This document shows positions 35,350 to 46,450 of a DNA stretch of 64,000 nt, one piece after another. The position numbers were made by a program, and so were the translations under genes. The notes under the pieces were generated by a model. It had not been told where the DNA came from. It was given only the letters and a program-made list of their open reading frames with translations, and searched no databases. Location: assembly GCA_033060915.1 (NCBI GenBank), contig CM065394.1:14702501-14766500 (forward strand), in the 5' to 3' direction. Source of the DNA: Euryodendron excelsum (taxonomy: Eukaryota; Streptophyta; Magnoliopsida; Ericales; Pentaphylacaceae). Each line of letters starts with the position of its first letter. Position 1 is the first letter of the stretch.

Positions 35350-38300
35350 CATATCTGCAACTATAACAGACATGAAATGTTCAAAAGTAATTAATATGAT
35401 AAACTAAATGCATTATGTATTGATGTAGAATCAATGACAGCATGTTTTAATATATATTGTAGCAAAAAGATGTACTGGTACGCACAAGTGCAACTCCTCC
35501 ATTATCCAACACCAATCTTACCTTTATATCCTCTCACAATGCCATATACATATATAAATGTAGCTGTGTTCGTGGTAGCTGAAAATAGAGAGGTCAAAAT
35601 AGTGCATATATAACAGATTGGGGATCTTGCGATGGCGCGCTAATAGCACAGAAAGGTTATTTCCCAAGACGAAGGACCGCGCGATCGCGCTCTAGACCTC
35701 GCAATCGCGCGCTAGACCTCACCATCGTGCGCTCTGACGGGTTACCTAGCCTGGTCACGAACACAAAATTACAAATCGTGCGAGAAGGAGATAGGTAGTA
35801 TTCAGGGTTAGAGATTGGCATTGAGAGGCTCTCGTTATGGGCAAATCAGCCTAGAAATTGATTACACCAAATCAAAGCAATAAATTTAAAGCATCTAACT
35901 AGGATTTCCTATGAATTGAATTAACAAATAATCTAAGCTTAAATAATCAAATTGCAAACCGTAAGAAGCATCGTACCTAAGGAGGAGGAAGAGAGAAACG
36001 GATTGAGATTGCTCTTCTCTCTATATGTAGCCAGACATACAAGATTGTGAGAGAGAGAGAATAGAGAAGAGAGATTGTTTTGTTTTGATAGAGATCGATA
36101 GAAGGGTTTACAAGGACTGACAAAGCTGAGAAAAATAAACGTGAGAAGTATTGCACCATTTTTTTGGAGGGAAATTTGGAAAACAAATTTTTTCCATACT
36201 CCTTATATTTTATAAATTGGATTTAGAGTTTTTTTTTATAATTCTAAATACAGATGAGACTATTTTGACTCATACCAATCATAATATTAGTTTAATAAAT
36301 TAATTCCAATCAAATCCTTGTATCTTTATTTATTTTTTATTTAGTTGTAATGATTTATGTGAAATCATATAAAAAAATTAAACAACCAAAATATAAAGGG
36401 TTTTATGTAATTGAATTATAATTGTATTAATAAATTAAAAAAATTAAATAAATAGAAATAGCATTAACTTATAAGAGATAAAACTAACTCAAATAGAGAG
36501 AAATCATTAATTCGTGGAATAGTATGGTAAATAATTAACAGTAACTTTGTTTCGCTTGAAATTTATGTATTCTAAAATACATAGTCAAATAAAATTATAG
36601 CAAGTATTTATTTTTCAAATATATATTAAAAAATATATACTTATATATATAAGAATGTAGTGGCAGAGATTGTGAGGCCTCTAAAAGCTCAATGCTAATT
36701 TTCTAAAAATTCTAAAATATAAGGAAGCTACATGCCAAAAAAGTTAGAGTTTTAAAACCTGATTGGTCAAGAACTTATTTAGGATTTGAAAAAAAATTTC
36801 CTAAAATCTCTCTTTAAATCCTAAAATTTATTAATTAAGAAAATATTCAAGAAAAATCCGCACATGCATTCTCTCTCTGTTTTGATTTTTTTTAAACATT
36901 TGAAACTTCAAAAAAGTTGAGTGATAATATTGATTGGCCAATAAATCCTTAATTGATCCTCTTTCTAAAATCTGTACCTAATTCCTAAAATCTCGCATTA
37001 AGAAAAATTTTCAAAACAAAACTGTGCACATATGTTATAATATTATATCACTCTTGCTCATCTCTGGCAGGCGATCACATTGAATCTCTATAGTTCTCCT
37101 ACTAATGATTAATCTCTATATTTCATCTCATATTTTTCTTGCATGCATGATTATCATGAATTCAGTTGTCCTTTGTTCTTTCTTTTTTTTTGGGTATCTT
37201 TATGCCTTTTGTATAATTTACTAATCTTTAATTTTTTTGGATACTATTAGTAAATTTATCATTGTATTCTCTTTGTCTAATGAAGCCTCTATTTTGATTT
37301 GTTATTTATTGAGTTCAAAACAGATTATCATCCTTTGGAGAAGTTGAAAAGAACTAAAGAACTTCTGAAAGTTTAAGAGTGGAGAAAGAGTCATGAAACT
37401 TGGATAGAAGTTTAAAAGTTGAGGAAGAGCCAAGGAATTTTTGAGTAATTGGAATTTTTCTATTTCTTATTCATTTTTCCTTTCACTAGGAGTTCATCAT
37501 TGCATTCAATACTTCAGTAGTTGGATTTTATTACTTTTCTTATTCATTTTTTCTTTATTTTTTATGTAGAAAAGAAATCATTGCCCTAAATTGATTAGCG
37601 TTGGATTATGCATCCTTTATTCTGTCCATCTAAATCTTTTGTCTCAAACATTTTGTAATATATCATGTGTTGAAAGAATACAAATGGTTTGTCAACGAAA
37701 ATTGCACATTTAAAAATTTTTTTTAGAACATGTACCTAAATATAAACTGTATTCTTTTTTAATTGTACATATTTTTTAAAATTATACATTTTGATGCTTG
37801 AATACATTTTAATATTGTTTCAAATTCATTCTTCCCAACATAAATGTGTCAATATTAGGTTAGATTATGTTAGATGAGATTAGATATGCCACATCGAGAG
37901 AGAATTTAGGAAATTAAAATCAGTTGCCTAATAAATTAAAAGCCATGACCACATTTTATAGTGTTCAAAGTTTAAAAAATCTAAACAAAAAATTTAAATG
38001 TAGTTGGGAAAGAAGATTTGTTATGAAAAAATTGCGTTGGATAAGACATGACAAATGGAGATTAGATATGGTAACGCGTAATTCAAAATTATATTTTTTC
38101 TATATTTTTAACGGTGATATATGTTTCCCATGAAATTTTTTCTATTTTTTTTTTAAAATAATACATTTAATTCAAAATTAAGACTGCATAGCGTCTTTGG
38201 TTGTCATAATGGAAATTCATTCCCTTTTGTTCATGTCCAAGATTTATTATCTTAGTTTCAAAAATTATTTTTGTTATCTTAGTTAATACTTTAATTTTTA

Positions 38301-38615
38301 CAATTGAAAAAGAGATTATGAAGGCAGCAAGCACGCGATCGTGCGTATATTATCGTGTGATCGCGTGCTCACGATTCAGATATCAGCAATTTCGGGGTTA
38401 CTTCTATTTTATGTCTCGTTTTCTCTCCTCATCTCGCGATAGCACCCTAGGTTCTTCACCCAGTGACTGAGTTCATCTTTCTTGTTGGTTTGCACCGGTT
38501 AATCGTCATTTTGGTAAGGTTCTTATTTGCAAATCTTGTTTGTTTGATGTTTTTTCCATTCCAAGGTTTCATTGTGTTAGATTTGGGTTGTTGAAATTAC
38601 TTGTTCTTGTTTACA
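35350..38615. other. CACTA interior, non-coding, with CGATCG-rich blocks
   Basis: No gene is supported on either strand. GC-rich blocks with GCGCGATCGCGC-type words sit at about 35625-35760 and 38332-38382 in otherwise AT-rich DNA. The first includes CGCGCTAATAGCACAGA, also seen near 40040 and 44690. Between them the DNA is AT-rich (A/T runs near 36170-36240 and 37180). The minus-strand gene starts at 35349 and the plus-strand ORF at 38616, so promoters of both may lie here. Confidence 0.45.
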
Positions 38616-39713
38616 ATGTCTAAGAAAAGAGCCCATGTTGAATCGTCCACTTACGTCCTTCCAAAATTCAAGGATGACTCTTTTAGAAAGATTTTTGAGG
38701 ATTCCTTTGCTACATAAAAAGTTTTACTTGAACGATGTATTTATTTACAAAACTTTTACTGAACGTGGTTGGAATTTCATTTTGAATCTTAGTGGCAATG
38801 TTTATCCTGAGATGATTAGAGAATTTTACTGTCATGTTACCAATGTGAAAAAAAAACAGTTGTCTTTTATAACCTTTTGTCGAGGTTTTTCCTTCTTTAT
38901 CAATGCTAATGTTGTGGGTCATTTTTATGATCTTCCTCGTGTTGATAATCCTCAATTTCCTATTCAAAATGTGGACGATGATATGGCTTTTATGAAAAAT
39001 GTTGTATCTATTTTGACAAACAATTCTGAGTCTTATGTGATGGGCAAACAAATTCGTCATTCCTCTCTCACACCTGAGTATCGGATTCTCAACACTTTCA
39101 CTTCATTCACTATTTGGTCTACATCTCATTCCACTTCTCTAAATTCTGATAGATATTGTTTATTGTTTGCTATCGGCACTAGTCTCACTATAGATCTTCC
39201 CTCTCTCATGGTGCAACATATGATTCATGCATCAAAGCATAAACCTAAGAATCTCGGTCTTTTCTTTGGTTATTTCATCTCCCAATACCTCTTGGCTCAA
39301 AATGTTCCACTTTTTCCGGGTGAAAAAGTTTGTATTTGGCTACTCCTTTTGATAAGAAGTCTTTGGAGCGTAGTAAGCCTCACAAAGCACGTGTTGATGC
39401 GCCTATGATTAATGTGGATGTCGAGGAAGGTGATGAAGATGATGAAGATGATAGTGATGATGGTGATGATGATGATGAGTTTGAGGCAGCTAAGGATCCT
39501 CCTATCTCCGGTGGACCTGAGAGTTCGTCGTCTGGTTCAATGAATTTTCAGTCTATGATGGGATTTCTTCAAGATATGCAACAGTCAAACAATGAGTAGT
39601 TTACTCAAATTAATGCACGTCTTGATGGTTTTCAAGGGACAATGGATTCCGTGGTCAACTACATTCGGGACGGTCACATACCTCCTCCACCACCTCCTCC
39701 TGCTTCTCAGTGA
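38616..39713 (+). pseudogene. Plant transposon-protein ORF (Transposase_32-like) carried in the CACTA element
   Basis: The likely start is ATG 38616 (MSKKRAHVESSTYVLPKFKD). A frame change near 38700 leads into the 257-codon open part: LHKKFYLNDVFIYKTF, TERGWNFILNLSGNVYPEMI, IREFYCHV and FYDLPRVDNPQF. Together these give the plant transposon-protein layout shared with 8042-9290. A second frame change near 39330 leads into the tail, with a strongly acidic run (EEGDEDDEDDSDDGDDDD at about 39425-39480) and a Pro-rich end (IPPPPPPPASQ) at 39713. One in-frame TAG lies near 39598. Function unknown to me; not a CACTA core protein, so cargo or nested-element origin is inferred. Confidence 0.6.
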
Positions 39714-40225
39714 TTTTGTGATAAAAAGAAGGAGATTAGCTTAGTGATTGTTTTTGAATGTCGTAGCTTGGTTATGTAGTGGTGATAGTGTGGTTGGTTG
39801 TTTTAATGTTTTTAGTTGTAGTTATGTTGTCGGACATATTTGTTTTGGACATTTGGTTTGGATGATATATATATGATGGTTTGAATGATGATTCATGTTT
39901 CTTTTGTAGTATATTTTGGAATTATTAATATATTAATTGAACATGTTTGTATTTTGATGGATTGTATTTACTTTGGTAACCATTAAGCCGATGAAATAAG
40001 TTAATGAAATCAGTAAGTGCGCGATCGTGGCCTAATAGCGCACTAATAGCACAGAGACTTCGTCCAGTCCACTGTGGGAGCACGCCATCGCGCGGTTGAG
40101 CCCGCGATCGCACGCTAGTGGCAGTTTTTTAAAACTTGTGAATATGAGTCATCTTTTATTTGTCTTTACTGAAATTAAAAGCCATGTGGGCTTAATTAAT
40201 CAAATTATAGTAAACCAATTGAATG
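39640..40225 (+). repeat. Duplicated block, copy 1 (left of TNP2)
   Basis: It starts inside the end of the Transposase_32-like ORF (ATGGATTC...GACGGTCACATACC) and runs through a GGTTTGGATGATATAT stretch, a CGATCG-rich patch (40018-40110) and GAAATTAAAAGCCATGTGGG. Copy 2 lies to the right of TNP2 in the same orientation, so the TNP2 gene is bracketed by direct repeats. Confidence 0.85.
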
Positions 40226-40432
40226 CATATGGGATACATTTTACTTTTCGAATTATATGTTTGAAAGTTTTGTTGGATGATTGGTTTATTTCTCTTAGTT
40301 ATAGTCTAGTAATTGTAGTATAATTTTGTCACCTACTATATTATTTTACTTGAGTTATTACATAGCTAGTACCATTTTATTATACTAGTTTTGCATTTTA
40401 ATTTTTATTCTGATCCTTGTAGGTGACAAGTC

Positions 40433-43400
40433 ATGGATAAAGGTTGGATGACGATTAAGGATAGAGTGAGAAGTGAAGAATATAAAAATGGTGTAGTAAA
40501 GTTTATAAAGTTTGCGAGGGAAAAATTAGATGGCCAAGAGGCTAAGATTTCTTGTCCGTGTTTAAATTGTTTGAATGGAAAATAGCTTAGTGTGAAAGAA
40601 GTTTATGTTCACTTGACCCAAAAAGGGATCGATCCTTCTTACAAGACCTGGGTAGATCATGGAGAATCTATTGATATGCGTCAACCAAGTGTACGAAACG
40701 ATGATGACCAATACCAAGGTGGTGGTAACTCAGATATAGTGGAAGGTGACATTCTTTGGGACAATGATTAGTTACCCAATATGTTGGAAGAAATCTACGT
40801 GGGTGGAGCCTTCAATGATGGTATGGATAATTTGCCTAACACTTTTGAAAGTCAAGATGCGCAGAAATTTGATAAGTTGTTTAATGGTGCTCATCGTGAA
40901 GTATATCCGGGATGTAAAAAGTCAATTTTGTCGTTCATTATGAAGATACTTCATATTAAGGTGTACAACAAGATGACCAATGCTGCATTTGACATGGTGA
41001 AGGATGCATTCAAGGAGATGCTACCAAGTGCTGATGATACTGTACCATGGAATCTTTATGAATGTAAAAGGTACTTGCATGATTTGGGTTTGGGGTATGT
41101 GCCTATTCATTTGTGCACGTATGATTGTGCAGTATTTTGGGGAGAGACAACAAATTTGGAGCATTACCCAAAGTGTAAGGAGTCTAGATACAAAGTAAAT
41201 GACAATAAAGGTAAGAAGATCCCTTATAACATATTACGTTATTTTCCCCTAACACCAAGGCTTAAAAGATTGTTTATGTCAAAGAAAATAGCGGCTGACA
41301 TAAGATGGCACAAGGAGAAATGTTTAGATGATGGAGTATTAAGACATCCGGTTGATGCCAAGGAATGGAAGGATTTTGATAGGCGATATCCATTATTCAC
41401 TGAGGACTCGCAAACATGAGGTTAGGGTTAGCAATTGATGGATTTAATCCCTTTGGCAATAGCAACTCATCATATAGTATGTGGCCCATTATTTTGATGC
41501 CTTATAACCTCCCACCATGGATGTGCATGAAAGAGCCTTATTCTATGTTGTCATTGCTGATTCCTGGGCCATTGTCCCCTGGAAGAGATATTGATGTTTA
41601 CTTGCAACCACTTATTAGCGAGCTGAAAGAATTATGAGTGAATAGGGTTCAAGCATATTATGCTTCGAAAGGGCAAAGGTTTCTAATGCGTGTAGCCGTA
41701 ATATGGACGATTAATGACTTCCCTGCATATGGAAACATGTTTGGTTGGACTACAAAAGGTTATTTGGCTTGTCCTATCTGCAATGAGGATAATTCATCGC
41801 AGGGTTTGATAAGCAAGATAGGGTACATGGGAGCTCGTTGCTTCTTGCCAAAAAATCACAGTTGGCGAAGGAGTAAGTTGTTTAATGGTGAGATGGAGAA
41901 TCGATCAAGGCCTGTGGAGATGTCAGGTGAACAAATTTTGGAGCAAATTGATTCAAGGACTTACAAGGCATTTCGAAAGCATCCAAGTTGCAGGAAAAGA
42001 CAAAGAGATGAGCATTCAATTTTAAATTGGACGAAGAGAAGTATTATGTTTGAGTTGCCATATTGGAAAACCCTCCAGCTTCGACACAACCTCGATGTCA
42101 TGCATATAGAGAAGAATATATGTGATAATCTGCTTGGGACGTTATTGGGCATAGACGGTATGAATAAGGATACAGAAAAAGTACGCTTAGATTTAGAAAA
42201 CCTAAATATACGAAAGGAGTTACACCTCAAGAAGCGTGATTATGGGTCTTTTGAGAAGCCTCCAGCATTGTACACACTGCCCCCTATTGGGAGATAAGGC
42301 TTTTATGATTTTTAAAGTTAATCAAGTACCCTAATGGTTATGCAGCAAACATCTCTAACTCTGTGAGCACTCAAGGGGGTAAGTTGTCTGGCCTTAAAAT
42401 TCATGATTGCCATGTCCTTTTGCAATGACTTCTTCCGATTGGGATGTGCGGTTATGTTATTAAGGAAATTGGTACTGTGCTATTTGAGTTAGGTAATTTT
42501 TTTCAGCAATTGTGCTCAAAGACATTAAGGGTAGATGATGTAGAGAAGCTAGAGGGTCATATCATCCTCGTACTTTGCAAGTTTGAAAAGATATTTCCTC
42601 CGGCTTTCTTTGATGTCATGGTGCACTTGGCTGTTCATTTACCTCGTGAAATTAAGTTTGGAGGACCATTGCAATATCGATGTATGCATCCAATTGAAAG
42701 GTAATTACATCATCGAAAAACATAATACTATGTGATATCATATTATGTTGTTTAGACTAAGCATGTTCTTGATTATTTGAAAGCCTAATTTCCTCTTGAA
42801 AAACTTTCATCGTCTCGTCTGTAGGCTACTTGGGATGTTAAAAGGGTTTGTTGCCAATAAAGCTCATCCAGAAGGTTCAATTGTAGAGGCATACCTTTCT
42901 AAAGAGTGTACTACTTTCTGTTCTAGATATCTTGATGGAATAGAAACTATTTTCAACCGACAGGAAAGGAACGATGATGGCGGTGAGTGTGGTCCTAGGT
43001 TAGTAGTATTTTCTCAAACTGCCCGTTCATTTGGCTCGATTACAAGGGCATCAGATGTACCCACTACAGAACATGAAATGGTAGACTGGTTTATCTTATT
43101 CAATTGTTCAGAAATGGAACCTTATCTACAGTACGTTTTCTTTGACGTTCTTAATTTCATTTCTTACATATGATTATATTTATGTATTCGTAATTAAAAA
43201 AGTGTATTGATCGAGTAGGAAATGCAGCAGTTTGCTTGGAAATAAAAATGCAGAATACATCAAAAAGCAACAACAAAAAAAATTTCCAAATTGGTTCAAA
43301 CAAGAAGTCCTAGTTACTTGTGCACGTGAAGATAATGATATACTAAAATTAACATTATTTACGTTGTTTGTGTAGATGAATCAATTGAGAAAAGATAAGG

Positions 43401-44149
43401 ACCCAGAAGCAACAGATGAATTATGGTCGTTGGCCAACAGTCCGGGTCCAATAGTAAGGACATATTCAGGGCGTATTTGTAATGGAATGCGATTTCATAC
43501 CATCGACTGCGACAGTCGCCATAAAAGTCAAAATAGTGGTGTGGTAGTGGAAGGAAATCACCCAAGTGGCTTAACGAATTTCTACAGTAAATTGATCAAA
43601 CTATGGGAAATAACGTATTTGTTTGAATATCGAGTTATTTTATTCTAATGTGAATGGTTCAATACTGGTACTAACAAGACTTGTGGGATGAATGAACATG
43701 CCATAAGTATTGATATCAAAAGTAGATGGTACAAGAATGATCCATTTGTGTTACCAATTCAAGTCCAGCGAGTTTTCTACGTCAATGATACCAAGTATAA
43801 GACGTCAATCAAGGAAGATTGGAAATTTATAGAACGATTCCAACATCGAGGAATATGGGATGTGCCAGAGAAAGATGAAATAGATCAAACAGATGATCCC
43901 GTTGATGTGTTCCAACAAGAAACGAGCACCGAAATTGCACCAATTATCCTTGAAGATCCCATTACCAATGATTTGCTTAGAATTGATGTTAATCTAGAAG
44001 TTATTAGCGAGGAGGCAATTTTACAATCCAGAATTCAGCAAGCAGAAGATGGTGAAGCAGAAGCATTCCATCATGATCAGGAAGATGAACTACCAAAGAA
44101 TCCAAATGATGAAGAAGAGTTTGATAACTTTGATGTAAACCTTGCATAG
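40433..44149 (+). pseudogene. TNP2-type CACTA transposase (broken)
   Basis: This is the catalytic protein family of En/Spm elements. From ATG 40433 (MDKGWMTIKDRVRSEEYKNG) the N-terminal transposase-associated domain runs to about 40700. The tnp2 core covers 40781-42296, with YFPLTPRLKRLFMSKKIA, WTINDFPAYGNMFGW and HNLDVMHIEKNICDNLLGT. A DUF4218-like part (LVCRLLGMLKGFVANKAHPE) contains an apparent intron at 42701-42824, and a DUF4216-like part covers 43380-43900 (YLFEYRVILF, SRWYKNDPFVLP). Damage includes in-frame stops near 40583 and 40770, a frame change near 41413, TGA at 41635 where Trp (KELW) is usual, and stops near 42295 and 43646. The acidic C-terminus ends at 44149. Confidence 0.85.
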
Positions 44150-44191
44150 AACCGACATGATGTAACAGTGAATGCATGTGGAAGCCACAAT

Positions 44192-44886
44192 GGATTCTGT
44201 GATCACCTATATTCAAGACGGTCACATACCTCCTCCACCACCTCTTCCTGCTTCTCTGTGATTTTTTGCTAAAAAGGAGGAGATTAGCTTGGTAATAGTT
44301 TTTTAAGGTAGTAGCTTGGTTGTGTGGTGGTGATAGTGTGGTTGGTTGTTTTGATCTTTTTAGTTTTAGTTATATTGTTGGACAGATTTGTTTTAGACAA
44401 TTTGGTTTGGATGATATATATTATGGTTTAAATGATGATTCGTGTTTCTTTTGTGGTATATTTTGAGATTGTTAATATGTTATTGAACATGTTTGTATTT
44501 TGATGGCTTGTATTTACTTTATTAACCTGTTAAGTAAGGTGGATGTTTAGGGAGAAGAGAGTTTCAGTATATGGGGAGATAATTTATTATCTTACAAAAT
44601 GGAGCATGCCATCACGGGATAATAGCGCGCTAATAGTAGACAGAGTTTAGTGGATGAAATCAATAACCTTGCGATCGCAGCCTAATAGCGCACTAATAGC
44701 AGGTAGAGTTCAGTGCAGTTCACTATGGGAGCGCGCCATAGCGCGGTTGATCCCGCGATCGCGCGCTACTAACAGTTTATGTAAATTGTGAATATGAGCC
44801 ATCTTTTATTTGTCTTTGCTGAAATTAAAAGCCATGTGGGCTTAAGTTATAGTATACCAATTGAATGCATATGGGATACGTTTGCC
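44192..44886 (+). repeat. Duplicated block, copy 2 (right of TNP2)
   Basis: It matches copy 1 from CAATGGATTC through GACGGTCACATACCTCC and the stop of the Transposase_32-like ORF to GCATATGGGATACG. It carries an additional about 100 bp around 44545-44650. It repeats the C-terminal codons of that ORF without the rest of the gene. Confidence 0.85.
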
Positions 44887-45051
44887 TTAAGTTAGTCCAA
44901 AGTTCCAAATTACTTCATGTTATTCGACTTTTTATAGTTAACATGAAACTAAATATATTTGAATTGGTGATTGGGATGAGATTACTTTCCGTATGCATGC
45001 TATAAGAAGCCCAATCTTACCTGAAAACTTATTTATTTACAACTCACTCAT

Positions 45052-45540
45052 TAATTAATGAGAAAGATGTATGGTTAATTGAGAGTTGACATGTTTTACA
45101 TTTCATTCAATGGGAGTATTCCCTTGTCACTGTTTTCCCTCCCATCACTGCGGAAAATTCAGCTTTCCAATAACCAATTTTGTGGTGAAGTTACTAGATT
45201 TTCAAATGAATCATTGCCTCCATTGGATACATTGGATTTGAGTAGTAACAAACTAAAAGGGCTTATTCCCACATCTTTCTTTGAAATTAAAAGGCTAAAT
45301 ATCCTCATACTTTCTTTCAACAACTTCAGTGGCACCATAGAGCTAGATGTGATCCTGGGGCTACAAATTCTTACAATAATCGAGCTTTCATACAACAGCT
45401 TAATTGATAGTTAATGCCAGTGAAAGCAAGTCTAGCTTATCTTCCTCTCCCCGGCTCAACACATTAAAAATGGCTTGTTGCAAGCTGCAAAGATTTCTTG
45501 ACCTACAGAACCAATCGAGAGTGATTTATTTGGACAAAAT
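45052..45540 (+). pseudogene. Captured LRR receptor-like protein gene fragment
   Basis: Leucine-rich repeats of a plant receptor-like protein (the class that includes Ve-type and Cf-type resistance proteins) are plain: SLPSLRKIQLSNNQFCGEV, LDLSSNKLKGLIPTSFFE, LNILILSFNNFSGTIELD and LTIIELSYNSL. One extra base near 45400 shifts the frame, after which VNASESKSSLSSSPRLNTL, KMACCKLQRF and NQSRVIYLD continue the same protein. The match stops near 45537, where CACTA subterminal repeats begin. No signal peptide, transmembrane or kinase part is present. It lies fully inside the CACTA ends, so it is a transduplicated host fragment of about 150 residues, not a working receptor. Confidence 0.85.
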
Positions 45541-45569
45541 AAATTTTCATCAAACTTTAGATTGTAACC

Positions 45570-45801
45570 AAACTTCAGTCGCAAATGTTAAACATTTGGC
45601 AACAACAAAAAACTTAGTCACCTAATGTTCAACTTTTGGCAACAATGCATCAAGTTAGTTGCTGAAAACTATAACTATTGGCCACTGAAAAACCATGGTC
45701 GCTAAAATGTTAATAATGGTGACCAAATTATTTTTTAGTTGCTAGACATGTAACTATTGGTGACTACCCACAATATGGTCGCAACAATTAGTCGCGAAAT
45801 A
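45570..45801. repeat. Right subterminal repeats of the CACTA element
   Basis: AGTCGCAAATG, TTAGTCACC, GGTGACTA, GGTCGCTAAAATG and TTAGTCGCGAAA words repeat in both orientations up to the right terminus and mirror the left end. Confidence 0.8.
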
Positions 45802-46450
45802 TGTTTTTACTTGTAGTGATTAGACCAAACTAGTTGCGCCAAATTTTGAATTTAATTATTTAAATACAGACGGTTGTGTCCATTGGCGTTAGGGGCGCAT
45901 TTGGCTGGTGTCTCTCCTTGAATAGGTGCGTCTCTACCTATATAAACCAGAGATCCTTCTTCATATTTTTAAATTGATCGAAACATGAATGAAGTTCATT
46001 TGAGACCTTGTTATTCTACCGCAACAAAGCTCTATCCAATTGCTACTATTTTTCAATCACTGATTACTGTCGGTATGTTTAACATCAGTTCTTGTAGAAT
46101 TCTTTTTCGATGACAGTCTAAGTGTTGAATGATTCGTACACGACAAAAACACTATCAGTTTTCTGCATTGAGTTTTCAGATACAATGATAAATTCAGAGA
46201 GGAATTTATAGAGTCTTTAGACAACTTGCATGATAGAAATTCTGTTTTCTTCCCATCACTTTATGCATCTGCATTTATTGATTTTGTTGGGATTTTATTG
46301 CATTAAGAGAGGTTAGAACATTATTTAATTCACTGAGCACGAAGATTGAAGTACTTTTTCATTATTGTTGAACATTTTATCGTGGGAGACAGACACTCAT
46401 TCATCCCGTTAGCACCTCTATAGGGGCGAATCTGTCTTAAGGAGAGAGTA

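Larger units (their letters stand above)
31697..45818. mobile_element. CACTA (En/Spm) transposon, complete ends, 14.1 kb
   Basis: Both ends are intact. The left end is CACTACAAGAAAAAACA at 31697-31713. The right end is the reverse complement of CACTACAAGTAAAAACA at 45802-45818, with one mismatch. The exact 3-bp repeat ATT flanks the element (31694-31696, 45819-45821), the signature of CACTA transposition. Subterminal arrays of TAGTCGCC/GGCGACTA words fill the first about 430 bp and the last about 240 bp, the expected transposase binding regions. Contents are a minus-strand Transposase_24-type gene, a Transposase_32-like ORF, a plus-strand TNP2 gene and a captured LRR gene fragment. All coding parts carry disruptions. 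Confidence 0.95.
31312..46450 (+). mobile_element. Copia-like LTR split by the CACTA element
   Basis: The left piece (31312-31696) begins TGTTGGAAAATATTGTGTGG, a typical Copia LTR start. The right piece (45819 to about 46450) resumes after the CACTA target duplication. It has a CCTATATAAACC TATA-like site near 45937 and a GGGGCGAATCTGTCTTAAGGA stretch near 46422-46442. No primer-binding site or gag-pol follows, so it may be a solo LTR. The right end is uncertain: I could not find a copy of the left flank ATCAT next to a CA end. Confidence 0.45.

Noticed and set aside
45079..45625. Reading the LRR sequence as a resident resistance gene
   Set aside because: It lacks signal peptide, remaining repeats and membrane part, has a frame change, and lies wholly inside the CACTA termini.
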